DNA of 8,470 bases from Actinomycetospora sp. Lineage in GTDB: Bacteria; Actinomycetota; Actinomycetes; Mycobacteriales; Pseudonocardiaceae. Below, in pieces: positions 1 through 5,457 of the stretch. Under the pieces are notes generated by a model. It saw only the letters and a program-made list of their open reading frames with translations. It did not search any database and was not told the origin of the DNA. How positions within the stretch are numbered: the stretch's first letter is position 1; each line of letters begins with the position of its first letter. The translations under genes were made by a program, and so were the position numbers. The stretch covers positions 1-8,470 of the forward strand of contig JAICLN010000184.1 in NCBI GenBank assembly GCA_025925615.1, in the 5' to 3' direction.

Positions 1-112
1 GGGATTTCAGTCCAGGATAGATCAGACCGGTACGCTTAGGGGCGACCAGCGTTTTCCCTGCTTGGCACAGCGCTCACTCGTCCCTAGTGCGCGACTACCT
101 GGACTAGATCCT
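1..112. ncRNA. candidate structured RNA or leader (rod-like fold), strand unresolved
   Basis: No protein gene is convincing here, and the stretch is about 58 % GC against roughly 75 % around it. It folds into one long rod: 2-5 pairs with 108-111, 9-16 with 98-105 (8 bp, perfect), 18-20 with 95-97, 33-35 with 89-91, 37-45 with 78-86 (9 bp, one G-U), and 48-51 with 71-74, capped by a small hairpin 59-61/65-67. A lopsided internal loop (21-32 against 92-94) interrupts it. The 118-165 hairpin follows, as expected for a plus-strand RNA ending there. Alternatively it is the leader of a leftward gene outside the window. I tested it by eye against tRNA, tmRNA, 5S, SRP, RNase P and common riboswitch motifs and found no match. 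The 5' end may lie outside the window. Confidence 0.3.
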
Positions 113-117
113 CGGAG

Positions 118-165
118 ACGAACGGGCCGGCCCGGTCACCTCCCCGAGGTGGCCGGGCCGTTCGT
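118..165. terminator. strong GC-rich hairpin, probable transcription terminator
   Basis: The left arm (118-140) and right arm (148-165) pair as ACGAACGG with CCGTTCGT and CCCGGTCACC with GGTGGCCGGG (one G-U), with a five-base bulge (126-130) on the left and a seven-base loop TCCCCGA. There is no T-run on either side, which is usual for high-GC actinobacterial terminators. It could end the candidate RNA at 1-112 on the plus strand, or the minus-strand gene whose stop is at 255-257, about 90 bases before it. It may serve both. Confidence 0.45.
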
Positions 166-254
166 CGTCCTCGGCCCTGCCCCGGAGCGCAGCAGCGCCG
201 CCGGCGCCCCGGTCAGGGCGGCGCGGGCCTCGTCGTCGAGCTGCCGCCGCTCAC

Positions 255-467
255 CTACCGCCGCGGCACCGCGGGCTTGGCGGAGCTCTCCCAGAGCTCG
301 CCCCCGGTGAGCACGTAGACGAACGGCACGACGGGCACGAGCGCGAGGACCGCCCACACGATCTTCGCGGTGCCGCTGAGCTCGGGGCGGACGACGAGGT
401 TGAGCCAGACGAGCACCACCGCGACGGGGTGGAGGAAGCAGACGAGCAGCTCGGCGATCTTCTTCAT
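255..467 (-). CDS. small two-helix membrane protein, PLDc_N-like
   Basis: This 70-residue protein has two predicted membrane helices, about residues 6-26 and 34-54, separated by a short polar loop. The second helix begins with KIVWAVLALVPVVPF and ends before YVLTGG. That layout resembles the phospholipase-D-nuclease N-terminal (PLDc_N) small membrane domain, whose role is unknown; I assign it from pattern only. The start is well supported: GAGGAGG at 473-479 lies five bases before ATG 465-467. It is divergent from the kinase gene at 636, with 168 bases between the starts, and a plausible promoter lies at 516-544. The short C-terminal tail (WESSAKPAVPRR) is basic. An open, GC3-rich frame continues past the stop in another phase, so a frameshifted longer product is possible. 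Function unknown. Confidence 0.7.
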   Translation of the reverse strand: MKKIAELLVCFLHPVAVVLVWLNLVVRPELSGTAKIVWAVLALVPVVPFVYVLTGGELWESSAKPAVPRR

Positions 468-515
468 CGCTGCCTCCTCGGGTGGGGGCGGCCTGGATCA
501 CCGCCCGGTCCGGCG

Positions 516-544
516 AGGTTAGCGACGAACGCCCACGCGGCCAA
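516..544 (-). promoter_or_regulatory. candidate sigma-70-type promoter for the 255-467 gene
   Basis: Reading the minus strand, TTGGCC (539-544) and TAACCT (516-521) are separated by exactly 17 bases, matching the -35/-10 arrangement of the main sigma factor. Transcription would begin near 509, giving a leader of about 40 bases. That leader starts with a 6-bp hairpin (486-491 with 501-506) and then reaches the Shine-Dalgarno site. The opposite-facing kinase promoter must lie in the same gap; the only candidate I see is TATACC at 568-573, without a recognisable -35. Confidence 0.4.
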
Positions 545-623
545 TGCCGCGACCACCGACGTCCGCGTATACCCGGACCCCCGGATGGGCAGACTCACCC
601 CACGCGTCGGGACGGATCAGGGT

Positions 624-630
624 GAGGAGG
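624..630 (+). promoter_or_regulatory. Shine-Dalgarno site that fixes the kinase start
   Basis: GAGGAGG lies five bases before GTG 636-638. This favours that GTG over the in-frame ATG at 585 and the earlier in-frame start at 429, which would run through the opposite-strand gene. The same heptamer with the same spacing precedes two minus-strand genes here (473-479 and 4400-4406). Confidence 0.7.
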
Positions 631-635
631 GTCGG

Positions 636-2270
636 GTGGCCCAGGACGACCAGCTCATCGCCGGGCGCTACCGACTCCTGGCCCAGGTCGGCAGCGGGGC
701 GATGGGCGTCGTGTGGCGGGCCGAGGACGAGACCCTGCGACGGACGGTCGCCCTCAAACAGGTCCTCCTCCCGAGCGGGGTCGACGACTCGACCCGGGAG
801 CGGGCCTACCGCCGGGTGATGCGCGAAGGCCGGCTGTTCGCGCGCCTGCACCACCCGAACGCGATCGCGGTGTTCGACGTCGTCGACCACGGGGGCGAGC
901 CCTGGCTGGTGATGGAGTACCTGCCGTCGGAGAGCCTGTCCGAGGCGGTCACCGCCCGCGGAGTGCTGTCCGCGGCGGCCGCGGCGAGCGTCGGGCACCA
1001 GATCGCGGCGGCGCTCACCGCCGCGCACGAGGCCGGGATCGTGCACCGCGACGTCAAGCCCGGCAACGTCCTCCTCGGTCGCGACGGCGTGGTCAAGGTG
1101 ACCGACTTCGGCATCTCCCGCGCCGTCGACGAGGCCACCGTGACCTCCGGCGGGATGATGGCCGGGACCCCGGCCTACCTCGCCCCGGAGGTCGCCCGCG
1201 GTGCGGACGCCGACTTCCGGTCCGACGTCTACTCGCTCGGGTCGACGATCTACGCGGCTGTGGAGGGCGAGCCGCCCTTCGGTCAGGGCGAGAACGCCCT
1301 CGCCCAGCTCCATCGCGTGGCGACGGGCGAGTACACCCCGCCGCGGCACGCCGAATCCCTCACGCCGTTGCTCGAGCGCCTGCTCGCGGGTGACCCCGCA
1401 CGCCGTCCCGAGATGCACCAGGTGCGCGACGAGCTCGGACGGCTCGCCGCCGTGGAGGCCGAGACCGACGAGTGGCCCGAGGAGCGGCGCGAGCCGACGG
1501 GCCCGACGCTGCCCGTCACCCCACCGGCGGCCCCTGCCTCGTCGCCCGGGAACGGTCGCGGCCCCTCCGGGCTCACCCCCCGCGAGTTCGGGCGGCCCGG
1601 TGGGGCCGTGGTGGCGCTGACGGCGACCCCCACCCGCACCCATCCGACTGCGCCGGTCACGACGGAGCAGGACGAGCCCGACGACGGTGGCCGACGGCGC
1701 CGCCGCCGCCGTCTGGTCGGGATCGGGCTCGCGGTCGTCCTGGTCGGGGCCGTCGTCGCGGTCGCCCTGGTCCTGGGACGGGCCGGCGGAGTCGGCGCGA
1801 CCGTCGGCGCGACCGGGACCGGGGCCGCCCCGACGACCGCGGGCGAGCCCGGCTCCACCGGGACCGAACAGGCTTCCGGTGGCGGCTCGGGCGGTTCCGG
1901 CGGTTCTGCCGGGTCCGGTAGCGGGGCCGTGGCGCCGGCGACGGGCTCCCCCGACCAGGTCGAGCAGCAGCAGGCGATCATCGACTACTACGCGCTGATC
2001 CCGTCGCACCTCGCGGAGGGCTGGCAGCGCCTCACACCCGCGTACCAGCAGAACACCGCGGGCGGCTTCGCCGCGTACTCCGGCTTCTGGGGCACCGTGC
2101 AACGGGTCACCGTGCGCGGGGTGTCGCCGGGCCCGGACGACACCATCGACGCCACCGTCACCTACGTCCGCGACGGCGGGAGCACCAGCGAGGAACGGAC
2201 GCTCTTCCGGATGGTCCGCCAGGACGGGACGTGGAAGATCGACGGGAGCCAGGTGCTCGCCAGCCGGTGA
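636..2270 (+). CDS. transmembrane serine/threonine protein kinase (PknB/Hanks type)
   Basis: A 544-residue signalling kinase that transfers phosphate from ATP to Ser/Thr of target proteins, with its kinase domain in the cytoplasm. Visible motifs are the glycine loop GSGAMGVV (19-26), ATP-binding Lys41 in VALK, catalytic loop HRDVKPGN (137-144, Asp139), metal-binding DFG (157-159), and an activation segment with Thr170, Ser171 and Thr178 before APE (183-185). A Pro-rich juxtamembrane linker leads to seven arginines (353-359), then one membrane helix (about 360-381), a Gly/Ser/Thr linker, and an outside domain (about 440-544). That domain, with DYYALIP, Trp- and Tyr-rich segments and TWKIDGSQV near the end, looks NTF2-like and presumably senses something; PASTA repeats are absent. 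GTG 636 is chosen by its Shine-Dalgarno site. A terminator-like hairpin begins four bases after the stop. The kinase call is secure; ligand and targets are unknown. Confidence 0.93.
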   Translation: MAQDDQLIAGRYRLLAQVGSGAMGVVWRAEDETLRRTVALKQVLLPSGVDDSTRERAYRRVMREGRLFARLHHPNAIAVFDVVDHGGEPWLVMEYLPSESLSEAVTARGVLSAAAAASVGHQIAAALTAAHEAGIVHRDVKPGNVLLGRDGVVKVTDFGISRAVDEATVTSGGMMAGTPAYLAPEVARGADADFRSDVYSLGSTIYAAVEGEPPFGQGENALAQLHRVATGEYTPPRHAESLTPLLERLLAGDPARRPEMHQVRDELGRLAAVEAETDEWPEERREPTGPTLPVTPPAAPASSPGNGRGPSGLTPREFGRPGGAVVALTATPTRTHPTAPVTTEQDEPDDGGRRRRRRRLVGIGLAVVLVGAVVAVALVLGRAGGVGATVGATGTGAAPTTAGEPGSTGTEQASGGGSGGSGGSAGSGSGAVAPATGSPDQVEQQQAIIDYYALIPSHLAEGWQRLTPAYQQNTAGGFAAYSGFWGTVQRVTVRGVSPGPDDTIDATVTYVRDGGSTSEERTLFRMVRQDGTWKIDGSQVLASR

Positions 2271-2273
2271 GCG

Positions 2274-2307
2274 GACGGTCCGGCGCGGAGGAGCCGCCCG
2301 GACCGTC
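2274..2307 (+). terminator. terminator-like hairpin after the kinase gene
   Basis: GACGGTCCGG (2274-2283) pairs perfectly with CCGGACCGTC (2298-2307). After one bulged C the stem continues as GCGG (2285-2288) with CCGC (2294-2297), closing a five-base loop AGGAG. It starts three bases beyond the kinase TGA and lacks a T-run. It probably ends kinase transcription, so the next gene likely has its own promoter. Confidence 0.6.
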
Positions 2308-2313
2308 GCTACC

Positions 2314-2547
2314 GTGGTGGGTGTGGACGACTTCCTGGGACCCGCGGGCCGGAGCGAGCGGGTCCGGCCCGAGGAGAAGCGCCGCTACCAGTTCGGGCTG
2401 GCCTTCAACGTCGTCGCCGGCATCATCTGGCTCGTCATGTACGTCACCACCGGGGCCTGGTACTTCGCGGTCCTGCTCGCGGTGTGCGCCGTGATCGCGG
2501 GCATGGCCGGCATGGCGCTGATGGCGCTGCGGTCCCGCCCGCAGTAG
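2314..2547 (+). CDS. small membrane protein, two helices, function unknown
   Basis: A 77-residue protein with a charged cytoplasm-like head (VDDFLGPAGRSERVRPEEKRR), followed by two hydrophobic segments at about residues 29-46 and 49-70, with a short GAW turn between them and a basic end (LRSRPQ). I do not recognise a family; similar short two-helix proteins of unknown role are common in actinobacteria. GTG codons at 2314, 2317 and 2323 compete as start. No Shine-Dalgarno site is correctly spaced: GGAGGAG at 2287-2293 is too far and partly inside the preceding hairpin. A leaderless start at 2323 behind TACCGT (2310-2315) is possible and would trim three residues. The gene lies 43 bases after the kinase but behind its terminator, so co-transcription is doubtful. 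No link to kinase function is shown. Confidence 0.6.
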   Translation: MVGVDDFLGPAGRSERVRPEEKRRYQFGLAFNVVAGIIWLVMYVTTGAWYFAVLLAVCAVIAGMAGMALMALRSRPQ

Positions 2548-2566
2548 GCCTCACGGCACGAGGGGT

Positions 2567-2650
2567 TCACGGGACGAGCGCGAAGCCCTCCCGGGCCGCC
2601 GCGTCGCGCAACCGCGCGTCGAAGGTCTGCTTGCCAGCAATCGTGCTGTC
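2567..2650 (-). pseudogene. possible 3' remnant of a PIN-domain (VapC-like) toxin gene
   Basis: The minus-strand frame ending at TGA (2567-2569) reads ...IAGKQTFDARLRDAAAREG and then FALVP. The pattern T-x-D-x-R-L-x-x-A-A-x-x-x-G-x-x-LVP is like the last strand-helix-strand of PIN-domain ribonuclease toxins, where the Asp is one of the metal-binding acids. Further upstream the same frame stops resembling protein and meets the opposite-strand gene that starts at 2692, so any original gene has been lost. The match is short and from memory of the family, and chance is a real alternative. The rest of the 2548-2691 gap holds nothing else I can identify. Confidence 0.22.
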
Positions 2651-2691
2651 ACCAACGGTCGGTGCCGAGGCCGCCTGCGATGCTGTGGACC

Positions 2692-3042
2692 ATGACGCAG
2701 CACCCCGACGCCGACGATCTCCCCGGCCCCGATCCGGCCGCGGTCCACGAGCGGTCGGTCGCCGTCATCCGCGCGATGGACTCCGGGGACCTCGAGGCCG
2801 TCGGCGGTCTGCTGGGCGAGCTCGGGGGGCCGGAGGAGTTCGCGGCCCAGGTGGTGAGCCTCGCGAGCCTGGCCCGGCTGCTGCTCGACCAGGTGCCCCG
2901 GACCGGCCCGGAGAACGACGAGGCCCGGATGGCCGTGCTCGAAGAGCTGGCCCGCGTCCTCGTCGCCGCCGAGACGCCCGACCCCGAGACGCCCGACCCC
3001 GAGACGCCCGACGCCCAGACGCCCGACCCCGGGACGCCCTGA
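2692..3042 (+). CDS. unrecognised acidic helical protein with C-terminal ETPDP repeats
   Basis: A 116-residue soluble protein without a signal peptide or membrane helix. An acidic, Pro-rich start (TQHPDADDLPGPDPAA) leads to a body of amphipathic helices (about residues 20-93), including VHERSVAVIRAMDSGDLEAV and FAAQVVSLASLARLLLDQV. The tail is a run of ETPDP-type pentapeptides (94-116). I do not recognise the family. Third positions are strongly G/C and the helical periodicity is good, so it is probably real. ATG 2692 is preferred to GTG 2662 because the longer version adds an unconvincing Pro/Met/Trp stretch. No Shine-Dalgarno site is seen, so translation may be leaderless. A hairpin 17 bases beyond the stop probably ends the transcript before cysQ. 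The body could be a small protein-protein interaction helix bundle, but this is only a guess. Confidence 0.65.
   Translation: MTQHPDADDLPGPDPAAVHERSVAVIRAMDSGDLEAVGGLLGELGGPEEFAAQVVSLASLARLLLDQVPRTGPENDEARMAVLEELARVLVAAETPDPETPDPETPDAQTPDPGTP
2971..3039 (+). repeat. 15-bp in-frame tandem repeat encoding ETPDP units
   Basis: The unit GAGACGCCCGACCCC occurs at 2971-2985 and 2986-3000 exactly, at 3001-3015 with one change (Ala for the last Pro), at 3016-3030 with Gln for Glu, and as a nine-base partial copy (GGGACGCCC) at 3031-3039 just before the stop. The unit is a multiple of three, so copy number could change without breaking the frame. The product is an extended, acidic, probably disordered tail. 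Confidence 0.9.
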
Positions 3043-3059
3043 GGCCTGCCCGACCCCGC

Positions 3060-3079
3060 CGCCGGGCGCGGGCCCGGCG
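3060..3079 (+). terminator. hairpin between the ETPDP-repeat gene and cysQ
   Basis: CGCCGGG (3060-3066) pairs perfectly with CCCGGCG (3073-3079) around the six-base loop CGCGGG, 17 bases after the upstream stop codon. It has no T-run. It ends 20 bases before the preferred cysQ start, so a role in the cysQ leader is an alternative. Confidence 0.4.
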
Positions 3080-3099
3080 TCGTGGGTGAAGATCGGGGG

Positions 3100-3894
3100 G
3101 TGAGCGCAGCGGACGTCCTGACCCCCGGCAGCCCCGCGACGGCCGAGGACGCCGCCCTCGCCCGCGAGCTGGCCGGCGCGACCGGCGAGCTGCTGAGCGA
3201 CCTGCGCGACCGCACCCGGCCGGGCCGCGACCGGGAGTACGCGGGCGACGCCGACGCGCACGCCTTCCTCACCCGCGAGCTCGCGCGACGACGGCCCGAC
3301 GACGCGGTGCTCTCCGAGGAGGGCACGCTCGATCCCCGCACCTGGCACGGGGCGCACCGGCTGTGGATCGTCGACCCCCTCGACGGCTCCACCGGGTTCG
3401 GCCGCGGCACCGACGAGTGGGGGGTGCACGTCGCGCTGGTCGTCGACGGCCGGCTGGCCGCGGGTGCGGTGGCCGTGCCGGGCGAGGACGTCCTGGTGGA
3501 CTCCGCGACGATCGAGGCGGTCCCCGACGATCCGCTTCCATGGGACGAGCACGCCGATAGGGGCGAGCTGGCGGTCACCGTGAGCCGTTCCCGGCCGCCG
3601 GTGGAGCTGCGGGCCGTGGAGCGCGCGTTCCGCGTCCGGCTGGTGAAGCGCTCGGCCGCGGGCGTGAAGACGCTCGCCGTCCTGCGCGGCGAGGCCGACG
3701 TCTACCTGCACTCGGGCGGGCAGTACGAGTGGGACAACGCCGCGCCGATGGCGGTCGCGATGGCCGCGGGCCTGCGGGCGACGCGGATCGACGGCACCGA
3801 GGTGCCCTACGGGCAGGACGACCCCTACTCCCCCGACCTGCTCATCGCCCGCCCGACGGTGCACGCGGCGGTGCTCGCGGCCCTGCAGGCCTGA
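3100..3894 (+). CDS. cysQ: 3'(2'),5'-bisphosphate nucleotidase, CysQ / inositol monophosphatase family
   Basis: A 264-residue Mg2+-dependent phosphatase. Family members remove the 3'-phosphate of PAP and PAPS, recycling by-products of sulfate assimilation and sulfotransferase reactions; some also act on inositol phosphates. All family motifs are present: GDADAHAFL (49-57), SEEG (72-75, metal ligand Glu73), WIVDPLDGST (89-98, metal ligands Asp92 and Asp95) and YEWDNAAP (209-216, Asp212). The stretch LHSGGQYEWDNAAP followed by DDPYSPDLLIARP closely resembles mycobacterial CysQ (Rv2131c), which supports this name over a general inositol monophosphatase. No signal peptide, so cytoplasmic. GTG 3100 is preferred; GTG 3082 would add six residues, and neither has a good Shine-Dalgarno site (a G6 run directly abuts 3100). 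It is convergent with the 3924-4394 gene, 29 bases apart. No other sulfur gene is in the window. Confidence 0.88.
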   Translation: MSAADVLTPGSPATAEDAALARELAGATGELLSDLRDRTRPGRDREYAGDADAHAFLTRELARRRPDDAVLSEEGTLDPRTWHGAHRLWIVDPLDGSTGFGRGTDEWGVHVALVVDGRLAAGAVAVPGEDVLVDSATIEAVPDDPLPWDEHADRGELAVTVSRSRPPVELRAVERAFRVRLVKRSAAGVKTLAVLRGEADVYLHSGGQYEWDNAAPMAVAMAAGLRATRIDGTEVPYGQDDPYSPDLLIARPTVHAAVLAALQA

Positions 3895-3908
3895 GTCCCG
3901 AGGGCCTG
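3886..3908. terminator. weak hairpin at the cysQ / HAD-like convergent junction
   Basis: CAGGCC (3886-3891) and GGCCTG (3903-3908) can pair across an 11-base loop that contains the cysQ stop codon. The two genes converge 29 bases apart, so a shared bidirectional terminator is expected here. The stem is short and the loop large, so support is weak. Confidence 0.22.
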
Positions 3909-3923
3909 GTCACCCCGCGCCGC

Positions 3924-4394
3924 TCAGTGCCGCCGGACCGAGACCAGTTCCTCGAGGACCTCGACGACCTCGTCGGCGTCCGCGACCCCACGCACCTCGT
4001 CGTCGTCGGGATCCTCGTCGTCGTCGACGAGGATCCCGACGTCGTCCGGACGGAGACCGCCCAGCGACTCCGGGTCGACGTCGATGACGAGCGCGACCCC
4101 GCCCACCTCGCGGCAGAGGTCGGCCACGTCCCCGGGTCCGCACATCCGCAGGCCGCCCTTGGCGCCCGACAGGAACATCAGCTCGGCGATCTCCTCGTCC
4201 GGGCGCCGGGAGACGACCGCCACCGTCGTGCCCGGCAGCGCCAGCAGCACGTTCAGCGCCTCGGAGGACTGCGCCACGGCGCGGTCGTCGCCGTCGGGCG
4301 ACAGGACACCGTCGAACCCGCAGGCCACCAGCAGCGTCGGGGCCTCCCCCAACCCCGCCATGTCGGCGAGCAGCTCCTCGAGATCGGACTCCAC
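3924..4394 (-). CDS. truncated trehalose-phosphatase-like (HAD) protein lacking the catalytic Asp
   Basis: A 156-residue protein whose first half resembles the start of trehalose-6-phosphate phosphatase (OtsB): TLLVACGFDGVLSP (20-33), then LLALPGTTVAVVSRRPDEEI (50-69), the latter like the usual LP-T-VAVVSGR motif II. In active HAD phosphatases the first motif is DxDGT. Here the nucleophilic Asp is Gly26, only Asp28 remains, and Thr is Val30, so classical catalysis is not expected. The usual 230-270 residues are cut to 156: the cap region seems missing and an acidic run DDDEDPDDDE (124-133) sits where motif IV should be, yet the end (VADADEVVEVLEELV) still resembles OtsB C-termini. The start is firm: GAGGAGG (4400-4406) five bases before GTG 4392-4394, so it looks like an expressed gene, not debris. 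A binding or regulatory role is possible. No trehalose genes are nearby. Divergent from the aldo/keto reductase. Confidence 0.72.
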   Translation of the reverse strand: MESDLEELLADMAGLGEAPTLLVACGFDGVLSPDGDDRAVAQSSEALNVLLALPGTTVAVVSRRPDEEIAELMFLSGAKGGLRMCGPGDVADLCREVGGVALVIDVDPESLGGLRPDDVGILVDDDEDPDDDEVRGVADADEVVEVLEELVSVRRH

Positions 4395-4509
4395 CTACGC
4401 CTCCTCACCCCGCTCGGGACAACCCGGCGGACGCTGCCACGCCCGTGACGCGGCGCCAAGTTCCGCGGTGCGGGTGCAGGGTCTGCCGTGGTGCGGGTAC
4501 GCAGGCCGT
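4395..4509. promoter_or_regulatory. divergent intergenic region (HAD-like gene / aldo-keto reductase)
   Basis: These 115 bases must carry promoters for both flanking genes. For the minus gene, TTGGCG (4455-4460) and CAGCGT, 17 bases apart, are a weak candidate pair, and GAGGAGG (4400-4406) is its Shine-Dalgarno site. Towards the reductase, the nine bases GGTGCGGGT occur twice in the same orientation (4467-4475 and 4490-4498), 23 bases apart, close to two helical turns, as an operator might. TACGCA (4498-4503), six bases before the ATG, could be a poor -10 for a leaderless transcript. Confidence 0.3.
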
Positions 4510-5457
4510 ATGACCTCCTCGCTCCCCGACCTCCCCACCGGCCTGTGCCTCGGCGGCAACGTCTTCGGCTGGACCGCCGACGAGCAGATCTCCTTCGACC
4601 TGCTCGACGCGTTCGCCGACGCCGGCGGGAGCATGATCGACACCGCCGACAGCTACATGGCCCGCGCCGAGGGTCTCGCGGGCGGCGAGTCCGAGACCGT
4701 GATCGGGCGGTGGCTGGCGCGCCGCGGGCGGCGGGACGACGTCGTGGTCGCGACGAAGGTCGGGTCGTGGGCCGAGCGCAAGGGCCTGGGCCCGGACAAC
4801 ATCCGCGCTGCGTGCGACGACTCGCTGCGCCGCCTCCGGACCGACCACATCGACCTCTACTACGCCCACCGCGACGACCCCGACACCCCGCAGGAGGACT
4901 ACCTCGCGGCGTTCGACGAGCTCGTCCGGGCGGGCAAGGTCCGGGCGATCGGCGCGTCGAACTTCGAGGCCGACCGGCTCGCGAGCGCCCTCGAGCTCTC
5001 CGACAAGCACGACCTCGCGCGCTTCGCCGCCGTCCAGCCGCACTACAACCTCGTGGAGCGGGACTACGAGGCGGAGCTGGCGTCGGTGGTCGATCGGGAG
5101 GGCCTGGTCTGCTACCCGTACTTCGGGCTCGCCAAGGGCTTCCTGACCGGCAAGTACCGGCCCGAGGGCGGAGACGTCGACACCGGCGCGGCCGACGGCA
5201 CGATGGCGAGCGCCCGCGCCGAGGGCGCCCGCAGCTACCTCGACGACCGCGGTGAGGCGCTGCTCGGTGTCCTCGACGAGATCGCGGCCGCACACGCCGT
5301 GCCCGTCGCCGCCGTGTCGCTGGCCTGGCTGGCGGCGCAGCGGACGGTGGCCGCGCCCATCGCGAGCGCGCGGACGACGACGCAGCTGGGCGAGATCCTC
5401 CCGACGCTGACGCTGGAGCTCACCGAGGACGAGCTCGGTGCACTGACCCGGTCCTAG
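4510..5457 (+). CDS. aldo/keto reductase (NADPH-dependent oxidoreductase)
   Basis: A 315-residue TIM-barrel enzyme that reduces aldehydes or ketones to alcohols with NADPH. The catalytic tetrad is complete: Asp44 and Tyr49 in IDTADSY, Lys83 in VVATKVG and His120 in LYYAHRDDP. Further family marks are IGASNF, the substrate-pocket strand AAVQPHYNLVERD, and the cofactor end with VAAPIASARTTTQLGEIL (SAR/T-type phosphate binding). Length is standard. The fold resembles the IolS/YdhF-like bacterial group; the true substrate cannot be read from sequence. ATG 4510 is chosen because it starts just before the first barrel strand (TGLCLGGNVFGW); no Shine-Dalgarno site is visible, so the mRNA may be leaderless. 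Upstream the gene diverges from the HAD-like gene. Downstream its TAG overlaps the convergent ligase gene's stop. Probably cytoplasmic. Confidence 0.9.
   Translation: MTSSLPDLPTGLCLGGNVFGWTADEQISFDLLDAFADAGGSMIDTADSYMARAEGLAGGESETVIGRWLARRGRRDDVVVATKVGSWAERKGLGPDNIRAACDDSLRRLRTDHIDLYYAHRDDPDTPQEDYLAAFDELVRAGKVRAIGASNFEADRLASALELSDKHDLARFAAVQPHYNLVERDYEAELASVVDREGLVCYPYFGLAKGFLTGKYRPEGGDVDTGAADGTMASARAEGARSYLDDRGEALLGVLDEIAAAHAVPVAAVSLAWLAAQRTVAAPIASARTTTQLGEILPTLTLELTEDELGALTRS

Noticed and set aside
1..112. tRNA, tmRNA, 5S rRNA, SRP RNA or RNase P RNA
   Set aside because: None of the signature sequences (T-loop, tag reading frame, GGAA SRP loop, conserved 5S or RNase P cores) is present on either strand.
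429..635. N-terminal extension of the kinase from 429 or ATG 585
   Set aside because: The 429 version crosses the opposite-strand gene and its ribosome site, and the added residues look random. GTG 636 has a perfectly placed GAGGAGG.
519..2102. Long minus-strand open frame opposite the kinase
   Set aside because: Antisense shadow of GC3-rich coding; Arg/Gly/Ala-rich product without motifs.
2971..3039. CRISPR-like array
   Set aside because: The 15-bp units are contiguous without spacers and encode an in-frame peptide repeat.
2551..3864. Long minus-strand frame opposite cysQ and the ETPDP gene
   Set aside because: Low-complexity antisense shadow; the plus-strand frame has all CysQ motifs.
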